Positions 1 through 5,893 are shown, counted from the first letter of the stretch. The stretch: DNA of 7,586 nucleotides from Candidatus Bathyarchaeota archaeon (GCA_023144075.1 JAGLGJ010000047.1:1-7586), one strand, 5' to 3'. Translations and numbers: made by a program. Notes: generated from the letters alone by a model not told the origin.

Positions 1-1
1 T

Positions 2-679
2 CAGAAAATTGATCATCTACCAGTGATTTCTGATAAGAAAATTGCTGGCATCGTGACTTCTAATGAGATAGTATTCAGGCTAATACCAAGAGAAAGGATT
101 GGCAGTGCGATGATAAGTATGGAAGCTCAAAAAAACCTTGGATTCCAAGCAAGTTCAATCATGGAGACCCCATTAACATGCCAAGCTAAAGATAAAGCAT
201 CAGAAGCATTAGCGAACATGCTTCGAGCAGGCAAGACTTACAATTTAGTTACAGTCCTGGGAATGGTTCAAAGCATTGTGACTCCAAGAGATTACATTAA
301 TCTTGTCGCCGAACCCAAACCCATAGTGGAAATCCCGGTCTACATAATAGGATTGCCAGAAGATCCATTCGAGGCTGAAGTTGCCAAGTCAAAATTCTTG
401 AACACAATTGGAACATTAAAAAGAGCTTTTCCAGAAATAGAGGAAGCACGTTCGGTTATTAAAATCTCAGAGTCAGTGAAGGGAAAAGAAAGAAGAAGAT
501 ATGAAGTAGACATCGCAATAACAACACACAAGGGAGTCAAAAACTACACTCACTCTGGCTGGGAGTTACCGAGCATCTACGATAGGTTGTCTAAGAGGAT
601 CAAACGCTTAATGACACAGCGTCGAGGAACCACTAAAAGATATTTGAGAAAAGGACAAAAGACAAAAAGAAGACGTTAA
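2..679 (+). CDS. CBS-domain protein with C-terminal HPF/RaiA-like domain (5' partial)
   Basis: The frame is open from the first bases of the window. The residues before the first GTG (position 23) already read as the CBS strand HLPVISDKKIAGIVTS, so that GTG is internal and the true start lies upstream. About 226 residues are visible. Residues 1-30 are the end of one CBS motif. Residues ~50-98 are a second CBS motif (IMETPLTC, then IVTPRDYI). Residues ~105-205 follow the beta-alpha-beta-beta-beta-alpha order of the S30AE/HPF fold: IPVYIIGLP, a helix, SVIKIS, YEVDIAITTH, and a final helix YDRLSKRIKRLM. The tail (TKRYLRKGQKTKRRR) is very basic, which suits RNA binding. CBS pairs usually bind adenine nucleotides, so an energy-sensing, ribosome-associated role is inferred. 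The CBS call is firm. The HPF-like call rests on topology and motif resemblance only. Confidence 0.75.
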   Translation, partial: QKIDHLPVISDKKIAGIVTSNEIVFRLIPRERIGSAMISMEAQKNLGFQASSIMETPLTCQAKDKASEALANMLRAGKTYNLVTVLGMVQSIVTPRDYINLVAEPKPIVEIPVYIIGLPEDPFEAEVAKSKFLNTIGTLKRAFPEIEEARSVIKISESVKGKERRRYEVDIAITTHKGVKNYTHSGWELPSIYDRLSKRIKRLMTQRRGTTKRYLRKGQKTKRRR

Positions 680-680
680 T

Positions 681-701
681 TCTTTCTAATTTTAAAAAAA
701 A
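681..701. terminator. Bidirectional oligo-T termination region
   Basis: The 34-base gap between two convergent genes holds a T-rich run (681-693) on the + strand, just after the CBS gene stop. An A8 run (694-701) reads as T8 on the - strand, just past the wtpC-like stop. Archaeal RNA polymerase terminates at oligo-T without needing a hairpin, so each tract probably ends one of the two transcripts. Confidence 0.5.
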
Positions 702-713
702 TAGTAAGATGGA

Positions 714-1817
714 TCAGCCTTGGGAGACATTCAATGAGTCTGCCTTGAATTGGACATATACATTTTTCCCTTTATCTATACACAAATCTTTGAGAGAACT
801 CAATGTTAATTCTGACTCAATTGGAAAGCCTACGTCCACCAAAACCTTTGCACTAGACTTCATCTTAACAATGTCAGATACTTTTCCTGTCAGATTGTTA
901 CAGACGCATCCATACCATTTCGGATTTCTAATTAATGGTTCAGTTGATAAGATGATATCTTCTGGTTTTATTGTAAGTATAATTTTTTCTCCATCTCCTT
1001 TTCCAATCACTGTCGTGAAGATTTCTATATTACCTATTTTGACTTTGGCGGGACCTGAAGCAGCTTGAACTATTTTTCCATCATACACATTTAGTCCGAG
1101 GAAGTTGGCCACAAATTTGGAGTTTGGCTTCTCTAGTATCTCATCACGGTTACCTATCTGTTCTACGACACCTTCACCCATCACAGCTATCCTATCAGAG
1201 ATGGTACATGCCTCAGCTAAATCATGTGTAACATATATTGATGTTACTTCGAGAGTTTCTAAAAGATTCTTAAAGTCGGTTCTTAGACTCTCTCGAGTTT
1301 TCGGATCTAATGCAGACAGAGGTTCATCAAGAAGCAGAAGTGTAGGATCAATTGCTAAAGCTCGTGCCAAGGCTACGCGCTGCTGCTGACCTCCACTAAG
1401 CTCATGTGGATAATATTGGGCATAATCTCTCAATGCTATAAAGTCGAGAAGCGAATTGATTTTTTTCTTAATCTCATGTCTAGGCAGATGTTTAGCTTTC
1501 AATCCATATGAGATATTTTCATCAACTCGCATATGAGGGAATAATGAATAATTTTGAAAGACATACCCTATCCCTCTATCTGAGGGATTAACATGGATTT
1601 TTTTTCTTCCTTTTTTTCCATCAACAAGAATTTTGTCAATGTAAATTTCTCCCTCATCTGGTGAACACAAACCAGAGATTATGTTGAGCATGGTTGTCTT
1701 GCCACAGCCGCTAGGTCCGACTATTGATAGAAGCTCATTTTTTTGAACTTGTAAAGTGACATTTTTCAAAACTTCTTTGTCTGAAAAACGTTTTTTTATT
1801 GTTTTGAGTTCTATCAT
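714..1817 (-). CDS. wtpC: Molybdate/tungstate-type ABC transporter ATP-binding protein (WtpC/ModC-like)
   Basis: This 367-residue protein would energise oxyanion import on the cytoplasmic side of the membrane. The nucleotide-binding domain spans residues ~1-240. It has Walker A GPSGCGKTT (34-42), Q-loop Q88 in VFQNYSLFPH, signature LSGGQ (140-144), Walker B LLLLDEP (160-166) and the H-loop histidine in YVTHD (H198). Residues ~240-360 are a C-terminal regulatory extension of TOBE/MOP type (starting near FLGLNVYDGKI), as in sulfate, molybdate and tungstate importers. The ATG overlaps the stop of the permease gene by 4 bases (ATGA), so the two are translationally coupled. Substrate assignment follows the ModB/WtpB-like permease and is less certain than the family. 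Sulfate is the main alternative. Confidence 0.88.
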   Translation of the reverse strand: MIELKTIKKRFSDKEVLKNVTLQVQKNELLSIVGPSGCGKTTMLNIISGLCSPDEGEIYIDKILVDGKKGRKKIHVNPSDRGIGYVFQNYSLFPHMRVDENISYGLKAKHLPRHEIKKKINSLLDFIALRDYAQYYPHELSGGQQQRVALARALAIDPTLLLLDEPLSALDPKTRESLRTDFKNLLETLEVTSIYVTHDLAEACTISDRIAVMGEGVVEQIGNRDEILEKPNSKFVANFLGLNVYDGKIVQAASGPAKVKIGNIEIFTTVIGKGDGEKIILTIKPEDIILSTEPLIRNPKWYGCVCNNLTGKVSDIVKMKSSAKVLVDVGFPIESELTLSSLKDLCIDKGKNVYVQFKADSLNVSQG

Positions 1818-2623
1818 AGTCTTGCCCCGTATCGTTTTCGGCCAAGTATTTTGAAGAGTGCGAGGACTCCGAATGATACTACTATAAGGATTGCTGAGAG
1901 GACATTTGATGCCATAGGATCTTCAGCCATTAACATGTAAATGGCTAATGGCATAGTCTGTGTTACTCCTGGAAGATTACCTGCAAACATTAATGTTGCA
2001 CCAAATTCCCCCATCGATCTGGCCCATGTCATTATTGTACCAGCTAAAAGTCCGTGTGAAGAGAGAGGAAGAGTTATTGTAAGAAAAACTCTTAATCTTG
2101 AAGAGCTCAATATTTTTGCGCTATTAACTAAATTCCTGTCAACGTCCTCAAATGCTGCCTTAGCCGATCGTATTAGAAAGGGTGATGCAACAAAGATTTG
2201 AGCCAAGACAACAGCGATGGTACTGCCCGGCAGAATTATTCCAAATTCTTTGAGTGTAGGTCCAAGTATTCCTCTTGGGGCAAAAGCTAACAAAAGTGCT
2301 ATACCAGCAACTGCTGGCGGAAGGACTATTGGGATATCAAGTATAGTATCAACAATTGATCTACCAGGAAATCTCCTAGTTGCAAGTAAATATGCAGTTG
2401 GAATACCAAAGATAAAGGAAATGAGAGTAGCAAAGGATGCAGTTACTATGCTTACAGTTAAAGCGCTTAGAACCTGCGGATTTCTTAATTGAAGTATCAA
2501 CATATCCAAATCTAGATTCAAGAAGACCGCTGCAATTGGAAATGAGATGAATGCTATGAAAAAAAGACATGCGAATGCTAGCAATGCGATAATTAATCTA
2601 TCAGAGATCCGCTCGAGCCCCAT
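1814..2623 (-). CDS. wtpB: Molybdate/tungstate-type ABC transporter permease (WtpB/ModB-like)
   Basis: This 269-residue integral membrane protein forms the translocation channel. Hydrophobic segments lie near residues 9-35, 51-80, 90-116, 131-151, 190-214 and 239-260, giving the six-helix layout of this family. The ATPase-coupling EAA loop is at ~159-186 (EDVDRNLVNSAKILSSS..., ending TITLP). The segment GNLPGVTQTMPLAIY (215-229) is characteristic of ModB/WtpB-type permeases. The ATG at 2623 is supported by a GGAGG at 2638-2634, ten bases upstream. It is also supported by a TAATG junction, one shared base, with the remnant binding-protein frame. It is co-transcribed with the ATPase gene that follows. 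Direct evidence for molybdate versus tungstate is lacking. Confidence 0.88.
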   Translation of the reverse strand: MGLERISDRLIIALLAFACLFFIAFISFPIAAVFLNLDLDMLILQLRNPQVLSALTVSIVTASFATLISFIFGIPTAYLLATRRFPGRSIVDTILDIPIVLPPAVAGIALLLAFAPRGILGPTLKEFGIILPGSTIAVVLAQIFVASPFLIRSAKAAFEDVDRNLVNSAKILSSSRLRVFLTITLPLSSHGLLAGTIMTWARSMGEFGATLMFAGNLPGVTQTMPLAIYMLMAEDPMASNVLSAILIVVSFGVLALFKILGRKRYGARL

Positions 2624-2712
2624 TACGAAAAACCCTCCATTCTTGTAGCCAACTCCTTACCCTCATCTGATAGAATAAATTCAACAAATTTGACTGCTAA
2701 TAGTGCAAGCAA
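2623..2712 (-). pseudogene. wtpA: C-terminal remnant of the ABC substrate-binding protein (WtpA/ModA-like)
   Basis: The frame ending in TAA at 2623 reads AVKFVEFILSDEGKELATRM, then EGFS. This is the typical C-terminal helix of a periplasmic/lipoprotein oxyanion-binding protein. Its stop overlaps the permease ATG (TAATG), the junction expected of an intact binding protein-permease-ATPase operon. Upstream the frame stays open only to a TAA at 2748-2746, with no ATG. The ~300 residues forming the two lobes are missing. A TTG at 2712, about where transcription from the TATA box at 2729-2738 should begin, could give a 29-residue peptide starting LLALLAV. That start looks signal-peptide-like, so an internal deletion joining the N- and C-terminal ends is one possibility. 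Either the gene was deleted and a binding protein is encoded elsewhere, or the tail survives only to couple permease translation. Confidence 0.7.
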
Positions 2713-2728
2713 GAGTCTAGTCTCAAAG

Positions 2729-2738
2729 AATATATAAT
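2729..2738 (-). promoter_or_regulatory. TATA box for the importer operon
   Basis: On the - strand this reads ATTATATATT, preceded by AAGC. The expected start site about 25 bases downstream falls near 2708-2712, at the remnant wtpA frame and ~85-90 bases before the permease ATG. The operon therefore appears to have its own promoter rather than depending on read-through from thiL. Assigned by consensus and position only. Confidence 0.5.
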
Positions 2739-2755
2739 GCTTATCTTAGCTACAG

Positions 2756-2777
2756 AAGTAAACTAACATGTTTACTT
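2756..2777. promoter_or_regulatory. Perfect 8+8 bp inverted repeat upstream of the importer promoter
   Basis: AAGTAAAC (2756-2763) and GTTTACTT (2770-2777) are exact reverse complements separated by the six bases TAACAT. The element lies about 18 bases upstream, in the - direction, of the TATA box at 2729-2738. That is where an archaeal activator or a dimeric repressor would bind. It is also ~50 bases past the thiL stop, so an RNA hairpin at the thiL 3' end is the alternative. No T-tract follows it in the - direction, which argues against a terminator. Confidence 0.45.
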
Positions 2778-2824
2778 TACAAGAGCGTAGTGCGTGCCAT
2801 ACTAGCATCTTCCTTGAATTCTGA

Positions 2825-3811
2825 TCAAATATTGTTACTATGATGTTCGTAGCCACGTTGGTCAATATCACGGTATTTATTTTTCAATTTTAGAATAATT
2901 TTTCCAGAATTTTCTGTTACATGTCCTATTGGTATTAATGTACGAATCTTTTTCTTTGTTTTTTTGTATAGGGTGGCTTTCTGAGTAACGACTAATTCAT
3001 ATTCTTCCCCACCATAAAAGGCAAGCTCAATCGGATCAAGATTATTCTTTATCGCAAATTCTTTTACTTCCCGATGGATTGGAATCTTATCAATTTGAAA
3101 ACCTACATTACTTGATTTTGAAAGCTCGTATAGGCTCCAAGCAAGGCCATCACTTGAATCTATTGATGAATTTATGAGATGATTTTTTGCTAAAGTTAAT
3201 CCTTCAGATAGTCTTGCTTTAGGCATGTATACAGCCTTAATTGCCTTCTCTTTTAATTTTTTAGAGATTTCTATATTTTTCTTTATTATCTTCAAACCAA
3301 GCGCCGGCAATCCAAAAGCTCCGGTAACCATTACTATATCGCCCACTTTTGCAGTGTCACGCCTAATGAGTTCCCTCTCTTTGCAGATGCCAAAAGCAGA
3401 TACATCAATTGTTAAATCTGTAGATTCGTTTGTGTCTCCACCTATTACATGTGTAGCGTATTCTCTGGCCGCCGCATTTATCCCCCTACCAATTTGTCTA
3501 ACATAATTTTCACTTACGTGTCTAGGCAGTCCTAAAGAAATCAATAAGCCCATGGGTTGTACACCTTTGGCAGCAAGATCACTTATGACGGAGACTACTG
3601 CCTTTCTAGATGTCTGCCAAGGATTCATGCCTTTAGGAATATCTGTCTTCGCAACAAGCATATCACATTTCATAACAGCTAATTGGCCTCTTCCAATACG
3701 AATTGCAGCAACATCGTCTCCGAAAGGCAATGGATTATTCTTCATCTTATCTTGAAGATTAACTATGATATCGATGATTTTTCTTTCAGTCAACTTATTT
3801 TTCTTTAACAT
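2825..3811 (-). CDS. thiL: Thiamine-monophosphate kinase
   Basis: This 328-residue cytosolic enzyme phosphorylates thiamine monophosphate with ATP to make thiamine diphosphate, the last step of the pathway. It belongs to the PurM/ThiL/SelD fold. Visible motifs are GDD (31-33), CDMLVAKTDIP (49-59) with the metal-binding D50, SDLAAKG (77-83) and GGDT (124-127). The glycine-rich VTGAFG (162-167), SIDSSDG (217-223) and GGEEYEL (268-274) follow. The end GYEHH corresponds to the family's aromatic C-terminal tail. Length is normal. The TDIP version of the substrate loop is the archaeal style. ATG 3811 is chosen because a TATA box at 3838-3850 places transcription start just a few bases upstream. It is transcribed in the same direction as the importer operon but is separated from it by 200 bases and a second promoter. 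Confidence 0.93.
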   Translation of the reverse strand: MLKKNKLTERKIIDIIVNLQDKMKNNPLPFGDDVAAIRIGRGQLAVMKCDMLVAKTDIPKGMNPWQTSRKAVVSVISDLAAKGVQPMGLLISLGLPRHVSENYVRQIGRGINAAAREYATHVIGGDTNESTDLTIDVSAFGICKERELIRRDTAKVGDIVMVTGAFGLPALGLKIIKKNIEISKKLKEKAIKAVYMPKARLSEGLTLAKNHLINSSIDSSDGLAWSLYELSKSSNVGFQIDKIPIHREVKEFAIKNNLDPIELAFYGGEEYELVVTQKATLYKKTKKKIRTLIPIGHVTENSGKIILKLKNKYRDIDQRGYEHHSNNI

Positions 3812-3837
3812 AGTTAATCGCTGACCATTAAGACATT

Positions 3838-3850
3838 AGATATAATATCT
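3838..3850 (-). promoter_or_regulatory. TATA box for thiL, near-leaderless
   Basis: The - strand reads AGATATTATATCT, a near-perfect palindrome of two 6-base arms around one base. It is centred about 33 bases before the thiL ATG at 3811. With the usual ~25-base TATA-to-start distance, the mRNA would begin around 3818-3820, leaving a leader of fewer than ten bases. No Shine-Dalgarno sequence is present, consistent with leaderless translation. Confidence 0.55.
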
Positions 3851-3866
3851 CTGAAACTTTTACTCT

Positions 3867-3880
3867 AAAAAATGCTTATG
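3867..3880 (+). promoter_or_regulatory. Promoter of the tRNA-Thr gene
   Basis: An A-rich BRE-like stretch runs into TGCTTATG (3873-3880). Transcription would start near the GG at 3901-3902, leaving a leader of about 5 bases to the first GCCCCGG copy (3906) or 21 bases to the second (3922). It is divergent from the thiL promoter; the two TATA elements lie ~30 bases apart. Confidence 0.45.
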
Positions 3881-3905
3881 AGCATGACTATTAAGAGATC
3901 GGTAG

Positions 3906-3928
3906 GCCCCGGCACTTTTCTGCCCCGG
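3906..3928 (+). repeat. Tandem second copy of the tRNA 5' acceptor strand
   Basis: GCCCCGG occurs at 3906-3912 and again at 3922-3928, with a 16-base period. The first copy can form the same type of BHB with the shared 3' site. CCCG (3908-3911) pairs with CGGG (3949-3952), the bulge is GCA (3912-3914), and the inner helix CTTT/AAGG has one G-U pair. That product would carry C8 instead of U8. A small hairpin GGCA-CTTTTC-TGCC (3911-3924) could also mask the second copy. The second copy is preferred as the true exon because it restores U8. Confidence 0.6.
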
Positions 3929-4023
3929 TTCCTAAAGGTTGATCAAGGCGGGAAAGCTCAGCTCGGTAGAGCGACGGCTTCGTAAGCCGTAAGTCCTGGG
4001 ATCAAAGCCCAGCCGGGGCTCCA
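3922..4023 (+). tRNA. tRNA-Thr (anticodon CGT) with a 25-nt intron at position 8/9
   Basis: After removal of bases 3930-3954 a full cloverleaf forms. The acceptor strand GCCCCGG (3922-3928) pairs perfectly with CCGGGGC (4013-4019). U8 is 3929 and A9 is 3955. The D arm is GCTC/GAGC with loop AGCTCGGTA. The anticodon stem ACGGC/GCCGT closes the loop TTCGTAA, with anticodon CGT at 3981-3983. The variable loop is AAGTC. The T stem CTGGG/CCCAG holds loop ATCAAAG. The discriminator is U73 and CCA is encoded. CGU reads ACG, so the charged amino acid is threonine; G1-C72, C2-G71, G35, U36 and U73 suit archaeal tRNA-Thr. Without the intron the acceptor 5' strand cannot be placed next to the D arm. The T loop starts with A instead of T, which is unusual. 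All stems are GC-rich, as in thermophiles. Confidence 0.9.
3930..3954 (+). other. Archaeal tRNA intron with bulge-helix-bulge, position 8/9
   Basis: The 25-base insert is bounded by a BHB fold of the kind cut by the archaeal splicing endonuclease. The central helix is CCCG (3924-3927) with CGGG (3949-3952), four GC pairs. Three-base bulges GTT (3928-3930) and AAA (3953-3955) follow on each strand. The inner helix CCT/AGG (3931-3933 with 3946-3948) closes a 12-base loop. The outer helix is only two pairs (GC 3922-3923 with GC 3956-3957). Cutting between the second and third bulge bases yields exactly U8 and A9, the canonical residues, which strongly supports these boundaries. Introns outside 37/38 are common in Thermoproteota. 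Confidence 0.82.
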
Positions 4024-4295
4024 TGATTCAAGTTAGATTTCTATTCCTATTATACATAATTCTATCAGAGATTGACAAACATCTTAGTAATGCTTATCCA
4101 ATAGAAATCAATTGCGAATCTATCGGAGAAAATCTGGATAAGAAAATAAAGGATACAAAGAAATTAGCAGATGATTCTAAGGCTATGCTAGAAGAGAGGA
4201 TGAAGAGGAGACCTTTAGAATCTGCATCAATGATTTTTGTGGCTGGCATAATATTAGGAGTTTTAATAGGTTCAGCCACAGCAAGGCGCAGTTAA
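4023..4295 (+). CDS. Small membrane-anchored protein with C-terminal transmembrane segment
   Basis: The 90-residue frame has a charged, probably helical middle (ENLDKKIKDTKKLADDSK..., ~37-65). This leads through RRPLESASM into a hydrophobic segment IFVAGIILGVLIGSA (~72-86) and a short basic tail ARRS. The layout of soluble coiled coil, arginine-rich turn, then glycine-rich membrane helix resembles DUF883/ElaB/YtxH-type tail-anchored proteins, but no family is asserted. The only ATG giving full length uses the final A of the tRNA CCA. No other start occurs in frame before the ATG at 4185. A TATA-like ATTATACAT at ~4050-4058 hints at a later, non-ATG start. The N-terminal 15 residues (VRFLFLLYIILS) may therefore not be translated. 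The C-terminal half is more trustworthy than the start. Confidence 0.55.
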   Translation: MIQVRFLFLLYIILSEIDKHLSNAYPIEINCESIGENLDKKIKDTKKLADDSKAMLEERMKRRPLESASMIFVAGIILGVLIGSATARRS

Positions 4296-4324
4296 GACAA
4301 GGTAAGCGCAATACTCCTTGACAC

Positions 4325-4338
4325 CTAGCGCGCACTAA
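4325..4338. repeat. GC-rich palindromic 14-mer, copy 1
   Basis: CTAGCGCGCACTAA lies in the 45-base gap between two convergent genes (+ gene ending 4295, - gene ending 4341). It matches the sequence at 7339-7352 in 13 of 14 positions and is a one-mismatch palindrome in its core. The GC content stands out from the AT-rich flanks. Confidence 0.45.
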
Positions 4339-4340
4339 AG

Positions 4341-4550
4341 CTATACACCCTCGGGCACAGTCATGGTGAGAGTGTTTCTAACATCATTCAATCTTCTAAT
4401 CTTGAAAGTTACAATCTCCTTTAGCTTCTCCATGTTTTCGGCTTCTACTTTAACGATAATATCGTAAACCCCATAAATGAAATGTGCTTCTTTGAAGGCT
4501 CCATAGAACACACTTTCCTTTGAATTAACAATGTTTTTCAGGGCAATCAT
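4341..4550 (-). CDS. Stand-alone Lrp/AsnC effector (RAM) domain, apparently N-truncated
   Basis: This 69-residue protein has no helix-turn-helix. The segment IYGVYDIIVKVEAENMEKLKEIV (residues ~25-47), followed by KIRRLNDVRNTLTMTV, is the classic RAM signature: a beta strand with the GVYD ligand-loop, a helix, and a final strand. Such domains bind amino acids and assemble into oligomers, often with full-length Lrp proteins. Usual stand-alone members are ~75-80 residues and begin with a strand of the form AFVLINT followed by the first helix. Here the sequence starts in the first helix. Only six more codons are open upstream before a TAA, with no extra start. Loss of strand beta-1 is therefore likely. 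It is divergent from the bifunctional gene, with 35 bases between starts, and has no visible Shine-Dalgarno. Confidence 0.75.
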   Translation of the reverse strand: MIALKNIVNSKESVFYGAFKEAHFIYGVYDIIVKVEAENMEKLKEIVTFKIRRLNDVRNTLTMTVPEGV

Positions 4551-4585
4551 GAGTAGATGGCGTATTACTTATTCAATTTAATGCT

Positions 4586-5893
4586 GTGCAAAGTTTGAAG
4601 GGTTTAATTTTAGCTGCGGGAGATGGGACAAGGATCAAGTCTGTGGTTCCAAAGGTTCTGCTGCCTTTATGTGGAGTTCCTTTGATTCAAAGAACGATTC
4701 TCACGCTTAAGGATGCAGGCATCACCGACATTATCATCATTGTGGGTTTCAAAGAAGATGTTGTGAAGAATTATCTTGGAGACGGATCAAAATATGGCGT
4801 AAACATAAGCTATGCTACAAATGATGAATATGAGAGGGAAAACGCTACTTCCATCTTAAAAGCTGAAAAAATGGTTGATGAGAAATTTCTCTTAGTCATG
4901 GGAGACCACATATTTACTCCAAAGGTAATCAAAGGGATCTTAAAGGTAAAGGGAGATCTGGTAATCGCAACAGACTCAAACCCAAAATACATCGATGTTG
5001 GAGAAGCAACAAAGATCCTCACAGACGCTGACGAGATAAAAGATATCGGAAAAGACTTGACTGAATTCAACGCTGTAGACACAGGCATCTTCCTATGTTC
5101 TAAACAGATATTTCCTGTGATAACGGAATGTGTGAAAGATGGAAAAGAAGAATGGTCCGACAGTATCAAGAAATATATCGAGAACCATAAAGCAGTCCCA
5201 TACGATGCTTCAGCCTCAATCTGGCTTGACGTGGACACAAAAGAAGACCTAAAGAAAGCTGAGACCCTGTTATTAGGATCTTTAACAAAACCAGGAGACG
5301 GATACATCTCCAGAAACCTGAATAGGAAGATCTCAACCAAAATCTCAAAACACCTCGTAAAAACAGGCATAACTCCAAATCAGTTGACGCTCATAAGCTT
5401 CATGATAGCTTTAATCTCTGCAGCCTCGTTCTCTTTTGGAGGCTACATCTACGTTGCCGTCGGCGGAGTTTCAGCTCAACTGACATCCATATTGGATGGT
5501 TGTGACGGTGAGATTGCTCGTTTAAAATTTCTGCAGACAAGCTACGGCTCATGGCTCGACGCCTGCCTAGACAGATACGCAGATTTCTTAATTATTTTTG
5601 GAATGACCTATGGATATTGGATCATCCATAAAGAAGTCTTAATCTGGCTTATCGGCTTTATCTGTTTAACAGGCACGTTCATGATCAGCTACTCAAGCAC
5701 CAGATACAAAGAAGCATTCAACGAGAATTTTAGCTCTCAAAAGATATCAACGAGAAGAGACCTTAGACTTTTTATTATATTTCTTGGTGGAATATCAAAT
5801 CAGATATTATATTCGCTAATATTGCTCGCGGTTCTTACAAACCTCGAAGCGTTAATGAGATTAATACAACATCGAAAAGATTCCAAGAACTAA
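4586..5893 (+). CDS. Bifunctional inositol-1-phosphate cytidylyltransferase / CDP-inositol:inositol-phosphate transferase (IPCT/DIPPS-like)
   Basis: A 435-residue fusion. Residues ~4-230 are a sugar-1-phosphate nucleotidyltransferase: LILAAGDGTRIKSVVPKVLLPL (8-28, shown by LAAG, GTR and PK), VMGDH (104-108) with the metal-binding aspartate, and WLDVDTKEDL (213-222). Residues ~240-430 are a membrane CDP-alcohol phosphatidyltransferase. It has the complete motif D304-x2-D307-G308-x2-A311-R312-x8-G321-x3-D325-x3-D329 and several transmembrane helices (~268-298, 331-346, 350-370, 394-420). This order and length match the archaeal IPCT/DIPPS. That enzyme makes CDP-inositol from CTP and inositol-1-phosphate and joins it to a second inositol phosphate, giving the precursor of the thermoprotectant di-myo-inositol phosphate. 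A role in an inositol phospholipid head group is the alternative. The start is uncertain: GTG 4586, or TTG 4595, which would give the commoner MKGLILAAG beginning. No Shine-Dalgarno is visible. Confidence 0.88.
   Translation: MQSLKGLILAAGDGTRIKSVVPKVLLPLCGVPLIQRTILTLKDAGITDIIIIVGFKEDVVKNYLGDGSKYGVNISYATNDEYERENATSILKAEKMVDEKFLLVMGDHIFTPKVIKGILKVKGDLVIATDSNPKYIDVGEATKILTDADEIKDIGKDLTEFNAVDTGIFLCSKQIFPVITECVKDGKEEWSDSIKKYIENHKAVPYDASASIWLDVDTKEDLKKAETLLLGSLTKPGDGYISRNLNRKISTKISKHLVKTGITPNQLTLISFMIALISAASFSFGGYIYVAVGGVSAQLTSILDGCDGEIARLKFLQTSYGSWLDACLDRYADFLIIFGMTYGYWIIHKEVLIWLIGFICLTGTFMISYSSTRYKEAFNENFSSQKISTRRDLRLFIIFLGGISNQILYSLILLAVLTNLEALMRLIQHRKDSKN

Noticed and set aside
2781..2824. In-frame continuation after the thiL stop (about 15 codons, EFKEDASMARTTLL) as a possible read-through tail.
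   Set aside because: ThiL already ends with its usual aromatic/histidine C-terminus, and TGA read-through or recoding has no supporting structure.
3901..3928. A split or permuted tRNA, because the acceptor 5' strand is separated from the D arm.
   Set aside because: All parts are in normal order on one transcript, and a simple BHB intron leaves canonical U8 and A9.
4810..5370. Long open frame on the strand opposite the IPCT/DIPPS-like gene.
   Set aside because: It lies wholly inside a gene with complete active-site motifs and shows no domain of its own.
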